From Bacillota bacterium (lineage in GTDB: Bacteria > Bacillota > Clostridia > Tissierellales > Peptoniphilaceae): a stretch of 29,954 nt of DNA. Where the stretch lies: contig JAEXBU010000088.1 of NCBI GenBank assembly GCA_023393815.1, positions 1 to 29,954 of the forward strand. The letters run 5' to 3'. The stretch's first letter is position 1, and every line of letters begins with the position of its first letter. The notes below the pieces were generated by a model that was not told where the DNA came from, searched no databases, and saw nothing but the letters and a program-made list of their open reading frames with translations. Shown here one piece after another: positions 1 through 8,190 of this stretch. The translations under genes were made by a program, and so were the position numbers.

Positions 1-1503
1 GGTCGGTACGAACCGACGCTCTTCGCTCACCACATAATAACGAGAAAGCAGGGTATTGATGATCGGCGCGTAGGTACTGGGCCGACCGATCCCGAGTTCT
101 TCCAGCAATTTGATCAGCGAGGCCTCATTGTAGCGCGCCGGTGGTTGCGTAAAGTGTCGTTCCGGTAAAATCTCCCTTACCTTCAACCGCTCTCCTACTT
201 CCAACGCGGGGATTTCCTTATCTTTTTGTTCTTTTGAAGGCAGTACCCGTAGAAAGCCGTCGAATACCAAGGTGTTTCCGTTCAATTGGAACATTTCCTC
301 ATTGCTCGCAAGTTTCACTTTTTGCGTATCGTAAAGAGCTGCGGTCATCTGTGATGCCATGAAGCGAGACCAAATTAGTTGATAAAGACGAAATTCGTCC
401 CGTCCCAAACTGGCCTTTAAGCTTAAAGGTGTTCGATTGACGTCGGCGGGTCGAATACATTCGTGGGCATCTTGCGTATTCTCCTTTTTTTTCGACCACG
501 TGGAGGGTGCGCTGTATTGATCCCCGTATGCGTTTAAAATATAGGCTTTTGCCTGGGACACCGCCTGTTCAGAAATACGCGTAGAGTCCGTACGCATATA
601 GGTGATTAAACCGACAGAACCTTCCCCGGGAATAGTGATCCCTTCGTAAAGCTTTTGCGCCACCTGCATGGTTTTCCGCGTCGTAAAATTCAAGCGTTTG
701 TTCGCCTCTTGTTGCATGGTAGACGTGGTAAAAGGAGCCAGGGTACGGCGCTTTCTTGAACCTTTTTGAATGTCGCTGACTACAAGTTCCTTTTCGTTCA
801 TGCGCTTCATGACCGCATCTACATCCGCCTTGCTGTTTAAAGCTACCGATTCGATTTTTCCCCCTTTTAGGGTTCCAAAATACTTCGCTTCTAACGTTTT
901 TCGGTTCTTCAATGCCTTGACCGTAACGGTCCAATATTCCACCGGCTCAAATTCGTGAATTTGCACTTCTCTATCGCAAATAATTTTTAATACCACCGAC
1001 TGTACCCGACCGGCACTAAGTCCCGACTTTACTTTTTTCCATAAAAGCGGACTGATTTTGTAGCCTACCAAACGATCCAAAATACGCCGCGCCTGCTGTG
1101 CATCTACTAATTGCATATTGATCGGCCGCGGATTTTTTATCCCGTTTTTAACAGCATTTTTAGTGATCTCGTTAAAAGAAATCCGTATGTCGTCTTTCGG
1201 ATCCATATCTAAAATATGCGTTAAGTGCCAACTAATGGCCTCTCCTTCTCTATCCGGGTCGGTCGCGAGAAGTACTTTGTTGGCCTTTCTCGCCTCTGCC
1301 TTCAAGTCTTTTATAATCGGCCCCTTCCCTCGAATATTAAAGTAATTCGGCCGATAATTATCTTCGATATCTATGCCTAATTTCGACTTAGGCAAATCGC
1401 GAATATGACCGACGGTGGCAACGACCTTGTAGTGGCTTCCCGCCATTTTACGGATGGTTTTTGCCTTTGTCGGCGATTCAACGATAATCAAATTTCTTGC
1501 CAA
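1..1503 (-). CDS. topA: DNA topoisomerase I (type IA), N-terminal part, cut by window edge
   Basis: Type IA topoisomerase relaxes negative supercoils by transient single-strand cleavage through a tyrosine. The visible 501 codons hold the TOPRIM domain (SPTKAKTI near residue 10, DPDREGEA near 82-88 with the acidic metal ligands) and the catalytic motif GLITYMRTDS with Tyr at about residue 302. The C-terminal part, including any zinc fingers, lies beyond base 1. I chose a TTG start at 1501-1503 because a GGAAAGGA ribosome site lies about 11 bases upstream, no in-frame ATG exists between there and the end of dprA, and the protein then begins LARNLIIVESPTKAK as in the family. It is the last visible gene of yraN-comM-dprA-topA, 23 bases after dprA, an order common in Firmicutes. 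Identity is very secure; the start is fairly secure. Confidence 0.96.
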   Translation of the reverse strand, partial: MARNLIIVESPTKAKTIRKMAGSHYKVVATVGHIRDLPKSKLGIDIEDNYRPNYFNIRGKGPIIKDLKAEARKANKVLLATDPDREGEAISWHLTHILDMDPKDDIRISFNEITKNAVKNGIKNPRPINMQLVDAQQARRILDRLVGYKISPLLWKKVKSGLSAGRVQSVVLKIICDREVQIHEFEPVEYWTVTVKALKNRKTLEAKYFGTLKGGKIESVALNSKADVDAVMKRMNEKELVVSDIQKGSRKRRTLAPFTTSTMQQEANKRLNFTTRKTMQVAQKLYEGITIPGEGSVGLITYMRTDSTRISEQAVSQAKAYILNAYGDQYSAPSTWSKKKENTQDAHECIRPADVNRTPLSLKASLGRDEFRLYQLIWSRFMASQMTAALYDTQKVKLASNEEMFQLNGNTLVFDGFLRVLPSKEQKDKEIPALEVGERLKVREILPERHFTQPPARYNEASLIKLLEELGIGRPSTYAPIINTLLSRYYVVSEERRFVPT

Positions 1504-1526
1504 GTTATCCCAAATCCTTTCCTGAA

Positions 1527-2600
1527 CTAGAGCAATTCAATACAGTCGCTATCGACACCTGTAATATAATTCTTTAATTCCAACATTGTTAATGTACTCA
1601 ATACGTCGGTAATATCCCAACCGACGTGGACCATAATTGCTTCTGTATTTTGATGACCGTCTTTTATACTATCATACAATGTTTTTTCTTCCAAAGTTAG
1701 TTCGGAAAGATTCGATCCTTTTTTCTTTCCGTGCATTTGATAAACGGGATGATTTAAAATATCCTCCGGCGAAAGCGCAATGGCCGCACCGTCGAAAATT
1801 AATCGATTGGTTCCCCGACTGTAAATGGAATCTACATTCCCGCAAACGGCAAAAACTTCGCGCCCGTATTCCGCCGCAAGACGCGCTGTAATCAAAGAGC
1901 CGCTTTTCTCCTTTGCTTCTACCACCAACACACCGTCGCCCAAGGCAGCAATAATCCGATTGCGTTCGGGAAAGCGAAAGGGTTGCGGCGACGTATAAGG
2001 CGGGTACTCACTTAAAATCAACCCATTCTGCTTTATAGCTTCGTAAATAGCTCGGTTGCTTTTTGGATAACAGTCGCCGATTCCGTTTCCTAAAACGGCG
2101 ATAGTTTCTCCTTCTACATCGAGCGTCGCCTGGTGAGCCAACTTGTCGATTCCCAACGCCAAGCCGCTCACCACTACGAGACCAGAATCTGCCAGATGCG
2201 AAACAAATTTTTTACATACCCTCTGACCATAATCGGTATGCTTTCGCGCGCCGACCACAGAAATCGACGGCTTCGCCATCAAATCGAGGTTACCGATGGC
2301 GTAGATGACGATGGGCGGATCCGCCGTTAAGGCCAATTTTTCCGGATAAAATTCATCGCCGACGACCAAAATTTGAATACACTGATCGTCAATCACCTTT
2401 CGCCTCTTCCCGATATCTCTTTTTTCAAACAGATCGACGCGTTCTTTTAATTTCTTCGGTAAGTTTGCATCCCCTAAAGAAAAAAATGGATCCCCCTCGT
2501 CCGCAGCATAACCGTAAAGGGCAATCAACTCCGCATTTGGCATACCCGCAAGGGACAATCGAATCAACCGTCTTCTAAGATCCTCATTTATTCCGACCAA
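1527..2600 (-). CDS. dprA: DNA-processing protein DprA (Smf), RecA loader in transformation
   Basis: DprA binds incoming single-stranded DNA and loads RecA during natural transformation. The 357-residue product has the Rossmann-like DprA core: VVGARKHTDYG at 115-125, SGLALGID at 145-152, PERNRIIAAL at 211-220 and GSLITA at 234-239. A small N-terminal helical part precedes the core, and a winged-helix-like C-terminal part (about 290-357) follows. The length is normal for the family. The start ATG (2598-2600) lies inside the end of comM (13-base overlap), suggesting translational coupling. DprA with ComM next door suggests DNA uptake ability, but the uptake pilus and ComEA/EC genes are not in this window, so competence itself is inferred. 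Confidence 0.95.
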   Translation of the reverse strand: MVGINEDLRRRLIRLSLAGMPNAELIALYGYAADEGDPFFSLGDANLPKKLKERVDLFEKRDIGKRRKVIDDQCIQILVVGDEFYPEKLALTADPPIVIYAIGNLDLMAKPSISVVGARKHTDYGQRVCKKFVSHLADSGLVVVSGLALGIDKLAHQATLDVEGETIAVLGNGIGDCYPKSNRAIYEAIKQNGLILSEYPPYTSPQPFRFPERNRIIAALGDGVLVVEAKEKSGSLITARLAAEYGREVFAVCGNVDSIYSRGTNRLIFDGAAIALSPEDILNHPVYQMHGKKKGSNLSELTLEEKTLYDSIKDGHQNTEAIMVHVGWDITDVLSTLTMLELKNYITGVDSDCIELL

Positions 2601-4114
2601 TATTTTCCCTCCACCGATTTATAGCGTACCGCTTCCAAAACATCCGAATCCATAATAGGCCCGCCATCGCGAAGATCAGCAATGGTCCTCGCCACCTTTA
2701 ATATTTTATGGAGGGAACGGCCACTGAATTTATATTTCTTATACGCCAAATCCAAGAGTTTTTGCGAACCGGCGGAAAGCTTGCAATACTTTTCCACGTC
2801 GCGATCAGGAATGTCCGCATTCGTTAAGATTCCCGTTCCCTCGAAACGCACCTTTTGATGATCCCGCGCTCGCTCGACGCGCGCACGCACAGTCTTCGAA
2901 TCTTCGCCCTTACTATTTTCCTTCATATCCTCGTAACGGATAGGCTTGACCTCCACTTGCAAGTCGATCCTATCCAAAAGAGGATGAGAAATCTTCCCTA
3001 AATATCTTTGAATCTGCTGCATACTGCAACTACACTCGTGATCCGGATCTTGATAGTAACCGCATGGACAAGGGTTCATCGAGGCGATCAGTTGAAAATC
3101 TGCCGGAAATTCCAAACTCGCCGTGGCACGAGCCACGTGAATTTTTCCGTCTTCCATAGGTTGACGCAAGACCTCCAACACGCGAGTCTGAAACTCGGGG
3201 ATTTCATCGAGAAACAAGACGCCACGGTGGGCGAGGGAAATTTCACCAGGCTTCGGTACCCGGCCGCCTCCGATAAGAGACACGCCTGAGGCCGTGTGAT
3301 GGGGCGAACGAAAGGGCCTCTCCGTCATAAGCCGATTTTCCGTCAAAAGGCCGGCGACAGAATAGATCTTCGTCACTTCAATGGCCTCTTCGAAGGCCAT
3401 GCGCGGCAAAATGGTAGGGAGACGCTTCGCACTCATACTTTTCCCGCTTCCCGGCGGACCGATCATCAGTAAATTATGCGCCCCGGCCGCCGCTACCTCC
3501 AACGCTCGTTTTAACTGGCTTTGTCCCTTGATGTCGGCGAAATCCACATCAAAATCCTTCACTCGGTTCATGGGATTCTCCACACACGCCTTTTCGATCA
3601 CCGATTCACCGGCGAGAAAAGACACCACCTCTTTCAGATTTCCCACCGGATAAATATCGACGTCTCGAACGATGGCCGTCTCGTTTTCATTGGACTTGGG
3701 TACGATAAATTTTTTGTAACCCAACTCCCTTAACGAAATCACCATAGGAAGAGCGCCGCGAATGGCAGAAACCTCTCCATTTAATTGCAACTCGCCTAAA
3801 AATATGTATTCGTTAATTTGTCGTGGATCCCCAAAACCCTCGGCAGCTAAAATGGAAACAGCGACGGCTAAATCCATTTGCGAACCGTCTTTTCTACGAT
3901 TCGCCGGAGATAAATTCACCGTAATGCGTTGTTGGGGATAGGGCATTCCAATATTTTTAATGGCGGCGTGTACTCGCTCGCCGGATTCGCGAATTTGCGT
4001 ATCGGGAAGACCCACCATAAGAAAACGAGGCAAACCGCGACTTAAATCGCACTCCACTTCTACGACGAATCCGTCCAGTCCCTCTAAGCTGCAAGTTTTT
4101 ACTCTGGCATACAT
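2588..4114 (-). CDS. comM: ComM/YifB-type Mg-chelatase-like AAA+ ATPase
   Basis: YifB/ComM proteins are AAA+ helicase-like ATPases; ComM promotes branch migration during chromosomal integration of transforming DNA in Gram-negative models. The product has an N-terminal Lon-S16-like domain (about 1-170), Walker A GPPGSGKS at about 219-226, Walker B LFLDE at about 300-304, the family-typical cysteine cluster NPCPCGYY...CSC, and a C-terminal Mg-chelatase lid domain. I chose ATG 4112-4114, giving 508 residues, because GGGGGAA lies just upstream and the protein then begins MYARVKT like its relatives. An in-frame ATG 33 bases upstream would add 11 residues that run inside yraN and lack family support. 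It starts one base after the yraN stop and overlaps dprA by 13 bases. Confidence 0.94.
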   Translation of the reverse strand: MYARVKTCSLEGLDGFVVEVECDLSRGLPRFLMVGLPDTQIRESGERVHAAIKNIGMPYPQQRITVNLSPANRRKDGSQMDLAVAVSILAAEGFGDPRQINEYIFLGELQLNGEVSAIRGALPMVISLRELGYKKFIVPKSNENETAIVRDVDIYPVGNLKEVVSFLAGESVIEKACVENPMNRVKDFDVDFADIKGQSQLKRALEVAAAGAHNLLMIGPPGSGKSMSAKRLPTILPRMAFEEAIEVTKIYSVAGLLTENRLMTERPFRSPHHTASGVSLIGGGRVPKPGEISLAHRGVLFLDEIPEFQTRVLEVLRQPMEDGKIHVARATASLEFPADFQLIASMNPCPCGYYQDPDHECSCSMQQIQRYLGKISHPLLDRIDLQVEVKPIRYEDMKENSKGEDSKTVRARVERARDHQKVRFEGTGILTNADIPDRDVEKYCKLSAGSQKLLDLAYKKYKFSGRSLHKILKVARTIADLRDGGPIMDSDVLEAVRYKSVEGKYWSE

Positions 4115-4115
4115 C

Positions 4116-4475
4116 TTATTCCCCCAAGTCATTTCCGTCGAAGGCATTTTTTATATGGTGAATCATCGGTGCATCCGTCAAAAATACTTCGATCACATCG
4201 AAACGCGCAGCGCGATAAAAACAAGGCCGATTCGAAAGATAGTGCTCCGCCGTTAAATAAATCTGGCGACGTTTATAAATGTCCACTGCATCTTTCGGAT
4301 CGCCATAGGCAACGTTGGTGCGCGTCTTTACCTCCGTAAAGATAACGAGGCCTTTTTTAAAGCTGATGATATCGATTTCACCACGCCTAAAACGAAAGTT
4401 TCGCTCCAAAATTTCATGGCCCTGCTTTTCTAAAAATTTCGCTGCGATCGCCTCGCCTGCTCCACCTACATTCAT
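4116..4475 (-). CDS. yraN: UPF0102/YraN family endonuclease-like protein
   Basis: This is a small (119-residue) protein of the YraN/UPF0102 family, which has a restriction-endonuclease-like fold and no firmly assigned function. The signature is visible: an N-terminal GEAIAAKFLEKQG helix, then GEIDIIS followed by FTEVKTR, which supplies the acidic and lysine residues of a PD-(D/E)XK-like site. The start at 4475 is backed by a GAGGTG ribosome site 9 bases upstream. It is the first gene of the yraN-comM-dprA-topA unit and directly follows a promoter at 4499-4527. Its link to dprA and comM is a common gene neighbourhood and suggests a role in DNA processing, which is inference. Confidence 0.92.
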   Translation of the reverse strand: MNVGGAGEAIAAKFLEKQGHEILERNFRFRRGEIDIISFKKGLVIFTEVKTRTNVAYGDPKDAVDIYKRRQIYLTAEHYLSNRPCFYRAARFDVIEVFLTDAPMIHHIKNAFDGNDLGE

Positions 4476-4498
4476 CGATTCACCTCACTATAGTCACT

Positions 4499-4527
4499 AA
4501 TATATACTAAATACAGCTATGGCACAA
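4499..4527 (-). promoter_or_regulatory. Sigma-70-type promoter for the yraN-comM-dprA-topA operon
   Basis: Read on the minus strand, TTGTGC (4522-4527) and TATATT (4499-4504) are separated by exactly 17 bases. They sit about 23 bases upstream of the yraN start, in a 132-base gene-free stretch. It lies downstream of the terminator of the neighbouring operon, so the four genes probably start here. Confidence 0.6.
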
Positions 4528-4560
4528 TTGTTTTTCCACGGGCGACAAAATTTCACTATA

Positions 4561-4590
4561 AAAAAATGTCGCATCGACTGCGACATTTTT
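4561..4590 (-). terminator. Rho-independent terminator of the six-gene signalling/salvage operon
   Basis: An inverted repeat (ATGTCGCA / TGCGACAT, five-base loop) is flanked by A and T runs. On the minus strand it is followed by seven Ts, 17 bases after the stop of the gene at 4608-4961. The symmetric flanks would let it work on both strands, but there is no plus-strand gene to its left. Confidence 0.85.
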
Positions 4591-4607
4591 CCCCTCCCCA
4601 TTTGCAA

Positions 4608-4961
4608 TTAATTTTCTCTTTTTCGCCTTTCATTCTCTCTTTGACCGTCCGGGTAGCGATCCTTGTTATAGATGCCAATACACAGGGCAAAAAGCAAGGC
4701 GCAAATTCCGGCCGTGATACAAACGACGGAGATAAATATATTGGTTAAACTGGACCGTTCAAAGAGCCGATTCAAGACCATGATTAATGAAAACATACCG
4801 ATGAAAACCAAGGCCAAGCCGGGCAAATAGCGCATGAATTTCATTTGTTTCCCCATCATATTGATGACGAAGGTTAAAATTAATGCGACAACCACCGCCA
4901 AAACTAAAATACCTATATATTGTAGATTCCCATTTAAACTTTCCGATACTTTCCCTAACAT
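4608..4961 (-). CDS. Small three-helix membrane protein of unknown function
   Basis: I do not recognise this 117-residue protein. Three strongly hydrophobic segments are visible at about 15-36, 44-66 and 73-97. They are followed by a short, highly charged, Arg/Lys/Glu-rich tail (about 99-117) that should be cytoplasmic by the positive-inside rule. There are no cysteine or histidine motifs that suggest a cofactor. The start is set by TAGGAGGAAAAT immediately before the ATG; the ribosome site overlaps the stop codon of the preceding lipoprotein gene. It is the last gene of the operon, directly before a strong terminator. Its place after a histidine kinase and a lipoprotein suggests an envelope accessory role, which is inference only. 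Confidence 0.75.
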   Translation of the reverse strand: MLGKVSESLNGNLQYIGILVLAVVVALILTFVINMMGKQMKFMRYLPGLALVFIGMFSLIMVLNRLFERSSLTNIFISVVCITAGICALLFALCIGIYNKDRYPDGQRENERRKREN

Positions 4962-4970
4962 ATTTTCCTC

Positions 4971-5504
4971 CTACTTGCCGGGCACCTTGGAATAATAGGT
5001 TCGCTTCGTCTCGGCTCTATCCATCATATTTTTCAACTGACGCTCATCCAGCGTCCCTTTCGTCTTAACCAACTGTAAAAGATTCCCATATATGTCGATG
5101 TAAGCCACATCGTCCTTTTCCCGGTAAACCGTAAAAAGCCATTGATCATCTTGGTAAATGTCGATGACAAATAAATGGTCGCCGACGATACCTACGTCAT
5201 CTTTCGTCTTATTATACCCTAATTTCATTAAATAGTCAGTCTTCCCTTTGAGAACAACATACGTCGGGTTATCTACGCGTTGATTGTTGAAGATCGCACC
5301 ATCCGGGGAAAAGATGGCGTCCGAACCGATGAAGGATCGCAGGTCTTCGTTCTCGTCGGTGACAGCTTGCACCTTTGTGACCACCCAGCGGCCCTGCAGC
5401 GGAGATCGATTAATGGTCGGCTTTTCAATCATGCGGTAGTTATCGCCTTTGATCGGACCGCAAGCCGTCAATAACAAGAGCAAGAAGACGAAGAATTTTT
5501 TCAT
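4971..5504 (-). CDS. Putative lipoprotein of unknown function, coupled to a histidine kinase
   Basis: The 177-residue product begins with a lipoprotein signal: two lysines, a leucine-rich core and the lipobox LTAC with Cys15, so it is probably anchored outside the membrane. The mature part shows alternating hydrophobic strands and no recognised catalytic motif. It includes a stretch reading like a small beta-rich sensor fold (GRWVVTKVQAV, then FSPDGAIF). The start codon overlaps the stop of the histidine kinase gene (ATGA, 5501-5504), so translation is probably coupled. Lipoproteins in this position can modulate the sensor kinase, as YycH/YycI do for WalK, but I see no sequence evidence of homology to them. 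The lspA gene at 11485 could process it. Confidence 0.75.
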   Translation of the reverse strand: MKKFFVFLLLLLTACGPIKGDNYRMIEKPTINRSPLQGRWVVTKVQAVTDENEDLRSFIGSDAIFSPDGAIFNNQRVDNPTYVVLKGKTDYLMKLGYNKTKDDVGIVGDHLFVIDIYQDDQWLFTVYREKDDVAYIDIYGNLLQLVKTKGTLDERQLKNMMDRAETKRTYYSKVPGK

Positions 5505-6907
5505 GATTCCGCCTCATTTCCTAAAGGAATACTGATCCGAATCGTCGTCCCCACCGACTTTTCCGAAACAATTTGAATGGTGCCATTGTGAAGTTTTACG
5601 ATTTCATCGGCAATGGACAGGCCTAAACCTGAATGGGAATTGGAGTGTTTTCCCTTGTAAAATTTTTCTTTGGCGAGAAGCCGTTCATTTTCGTCCATCC
5701 CAACCCCATTATCGGAAATAATCATTTCGTAATTCGGAAAATTTTTTCGCGCTTCAAATAAAACCCACCCACCGGGATCGGTAAATTTTATGGCGTTGTC
5801 GATTAAATTAATCAGTACTTGCCGCAAACGATCTTCATCCGCCGTAAGAAGCACGACTTCCTCGTTGATCTCGTTAATCAGGTGAATGGATTCTTTCGTC
5901 GCACGTGGTTTCATTTGCTTCCATACGTCCTCACAAGTGGACGTAATATCGAAAACATCTTTTTTCAAGGTGATGCGACCGGAAATATAGCGGGAAAAAT
6001 CAAGTAATTCTTCCACCATCTTTGACAGTCTGTCCGTTTCTTTTTCAATAATCTGAAAACCTTCGTTCATCACTTCCGTATCCGTCGGATCCGTATCTTT
6101 TAAAACCGCCGCCCACCCCTTGATCGACGTAAGGGGCGTACGCAGTTCATGGGAGATAGACGAGATAAAATCGTTTTTCACCTGTTCTTTGCGCACGATT
6201 TCCGCCGCCAAGGTATTGATGGATTGCGCCAATTGCCCCAGCTCGTCGTCTCGCTTCATTACGATGTGTTTTTTATACTGCCCATCGGCCAGTTGAATGG
6301 CCGTAGACTGAATCTCTTCAATGGGCCTGGTAATGCTTTTGGACAACATACGACTGGCTACGACAGCAATGGAAATGACGAAGGCCGTTAAGACGAAAAG
6401 GTAACGACTTAACGTCCACACGGCGCGCATCGCCGGAGCCAAGGAAGAAGTATAGCGCAGGACGCCGATCACTTGATTGTCGTCTGAAAACAAAGGGCGC
6501 GATACGGACAACACCTTCACATCGGAAAATGGAACAGGCCCGATACGAAACCCCTCCTCCCCTTTTAATGCAGACAGGACATCTTGGTAATCCTTTACCG
6601 GATCGTTAATGGCACCGATGGAATCGTAAACCAATTGAGCGTCCGTGTCGATGAGCTGCACTTGGCCGGCGAATTGATTAAAAAGCATATCGTAGTCGGC
6701 TTCCAGAAGTTCATCTATACTGCGACTTTTAAAGTAACGATCGTAGCTGTAAAGCGAACTGTTCAATTGCTGATTTAGGTAGAATTTCACACCGCCATAC
6801 GTGTATTCGCGAAAACCTAAAATAAGCGCGATATCCAAAAGGCTGACTGTCAAGAGAATCAGGGCGACGAAATTGCGCGCCAGCGTCTTTCGAATGGAAT
6901 GTTTCAT
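5501..6907 (-). CDS. Membrane sensor histidine kinase (HAMP-HisKA-HATPase)
   Basis: This is the sensor of a two-component system, 468 residues from the chosen start. Features in order: TM1 about 12-32; an extracytoplasmic sensor region about 33-167; TM2 about 168-188; a HAMP linker about 189-240; HisKA with the motif SHELRTPLTS and His253 as phospho-acceptor; and a HATPase domain with NLIDNAIKF (N box), DNGVGM (G1) and GLGLSIA (G2). I chose ATG 6905-6907, which overlaps the response-regulator stop as ATGA. A longer frame to 6949 would add 14 residues inside the regulator gene. Overall layout is like ResE/PhoR/WalK kinases, but it lacks a visible PAS domain between HAMP and HisKA. The signal sensed is unknown. 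Confidence 0.94.
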   Translation of the reverse strand: MKHSIRKTLARNFVALILLTVSLLDIALILGFREYTYGGVKFYLNQQLNSSLYSYDRYFKSRSIDELLEADYDMLFNQFAGQVQLIDTDAQLVYDSIGAINDPVKDYQDVLSALKGEEGFRIGPVPFSDVKVLSVSRPLFSDDNQVIGVLRYTSSLAPAMRAVWTLSRYLFVLTAFVISIAVVASRMLSKSITRPIEEIQSTAIQLADGQYKKHIVMKRDDELGQLAQSINTLAAEIVRKEQVKNDFISSISHELRTPLTSIKGWAAVLKDTDPTDTEVMNEGFQIIEKETDRLSKMVEELLDFSRYISGRITLKKDVFDITSTCEDVWKQMKPRATKESIHLINEINEEVVLLTADEDRLRQVLINLIDNAIKFTDPGGWVLFEARKNFPNYEMIISDNGVGMDENERLLAKEKFYKGKHSNSHSGLGLSIADEIVKLHNGTIQIVSEKSVGTTIRISIPLGNEAES

Positions 6908-7611
6908 GCTCTGTCCGCGGAATTTTTCCAGCGATAACCTACACCCCAAACCGTCTCAATGTACACGGGGTGCGCAGCATCCTCTTCGACTTTTGAACGC
7001 AAGCGACGTATATTCACGTCGACGATTTTGCTGTCTCCCAAAAACTCTTCGCCCCAGACGGCGTTTAAAATCTCGTCGCGACGCAACGCGCGATTGGCAT
7101 GGGTCATAAAAAATTTTACGATCTCATGTTCCGTCGGCGTAAGTTCAATTTCGACGCCCTCTTTGTAAAATTTGTGACCGGAAACGTCCACCTTGAAAAT
7201 TCCGGCTTCCAAAAATCGTGCGGCCTTTTTCTCTCCTTTGTCCTCCGAGCCAATGCGGCGCTCCAAAGACTTGATACGTAAAGTCAGTTCCGTAGGATTA
7301 AAAGGCTTGGTCAGGTAATCGTCGGTGCCGCTTTGCAGACCCATGATCTTGTCGTAATCTTCGGCCTTTGCAGTAAGCATAATAATACCCAGATTGGGGA
7401 ATTTTTTACGCAGTCGGTCACACACTTCAAACCCGTCAATTCCCGGGAGCATAATATCTAAAAGGACGATGGCGGGCGTTTCTCTATCAGCAATTTCAAG
7501 GCCCTCTTCTCCGCTTCCTGCCTCGTAAACATCGAAGCCTTCTCTTTCTAAATTGATCTTTATAAATTTGCGAATTGACACTTCATCTTCGACTAATAAA
7601 ACTTTTGTCAT
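6904..7611 (-). CDS. OmpR/PhoB-family response regulator
   Basis: This is the DNA-binding partner of the kinase that follows it. The 235-residue product has a receiver domain with the acidic pair E8/D9, phospho-acceptor Asp52 (LLDIMLPG), Thr80 and Lys102 (LTKPF). A C-terminal winged helix of the Trans_reg_C type follows (ELTPTEHEIVKFF, then VDVNIRRLRSKVE and VWGVGYRW). An AAGGGGTG ribosome site precedes the ATG. The gene begins 10 bases after the HD-domain gene and overlaps the kinase gene by 4 bases. Without matching to characterised orthologues I do not assign it to PhoP, ResD or WalR. No direct-repeat target is evident upstream of the operon. Confidence 0.94.
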   Translation of the reverse strand: MTKVLLVEDEVSIRKFIKINLEREGFDVYEAGSGEEGLEIADRETPAIVLLDIMLPGIDGFEVCDRLRKKFPNLGIIMLTAKAEDYDKIMGLQSGTDDYLTKPFNPTELTLRIKSLERRIGSEDKGEKKAARFLEAGIFKVDVSGHKFYKEGVEIELTPTEHEIVKFFMTHANRALRRDEILNAVWGEEFLGDSKIVDVNIRRLRSKVEEDAAHPVYIETVWGVGYRWKNSADRA

Positions 7612-7621
7612 CGTTCACCCC

Positions 7622-8188
7622 TTATCGAAAATAGGCATCCACTTTTTCTACAATCATAGCATAGAGTGGTTCAAACTCCTTCACCGGCTCAATGCGCTTA
7701 TAAACGTCCTCTTTGCGTACGGCATTGGATTTCCACGTACCTCCACCTCCGGCTGCATTTAATAGAATCGGCTCTATTCGATCCATGGCCAGCGCAAAAT
7801 GGGACTCCGGAGTCTCTTGTGTTTCAAATTCTTCCCAAAGAGCGCGCAACTCCCGTCCCTGGTCTTCGGGAAGCGAACCGTATAAATGTTCCGCCGCCGC
7901 TACCTCTCGCGCCCGTTTCGTCTTATTGTTCTTTGCGTCGTAGGCAAAGGTGTCCCCCGCCTCGATTTCCACCACGTCGTGAAATAAAAGCATGTAAACG
8001 ACTCGTTCCATATTCACTTCTTTCGGTGCATACTCCTTTAGTAAAAAAGCCATTGCAGCGATATGAAAGCTGTGCTCCGCATCGTTTTCATAGCGGTCGG
8101 CATACAGAAGATGCGTCCTTCGATATACACTCTTCATTTTTTCAAGGGTGTAAATAAAATCAATTTGTTTTTTTAAATGATCTGTCAT
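7622..8188 (-). CDS. HD-domain hydrolase, YfbR/HDDC2-type 5'-nucleotidase family
   Basis: The 188-residue product has the metal-binding HD signature of the YfbR/HDDC2 group: H39 (AEHSFH), H70-D71 (LFHDVVEIEAGD) and a later Asp136 (ALAMDRIEP). It also has the family-like GGGTWK...VRKEDVYKR near the C-terminus. Members remove phosphate from (deoxy)nucleoside 5'-monophosphates, but the exact substrate cannot be read from sequence. It sits two bases after the isomerase gene, with no ribosome site of its own that I can see, so it is probably translated by coupling. It precedes the response regulator by 10 bases. A nucleotide-handling enzyme here fits the salvage theme of the neighbouring isomerase and phosphorylase. 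Confidence 0.85.
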   Translation of the reverse strand: MTDHLKKQIDFIYTLEKMKSVYRRTHLLYADRYENDAEHSFHIAAMAFLLKEYAPKEVNMERVVYMLLFHDVVEIEAGDTFAYDAKNNKTKRAREVAAAEHLYGSLPEDQGRELRALWEEFETQETPESHFALAMDRIEPILLNAAGGGGTWKSNAVRKEDVYKRIEPVKEFEPLYAMIVEKVDAYFR

Positions 8189-8190
8189 CG

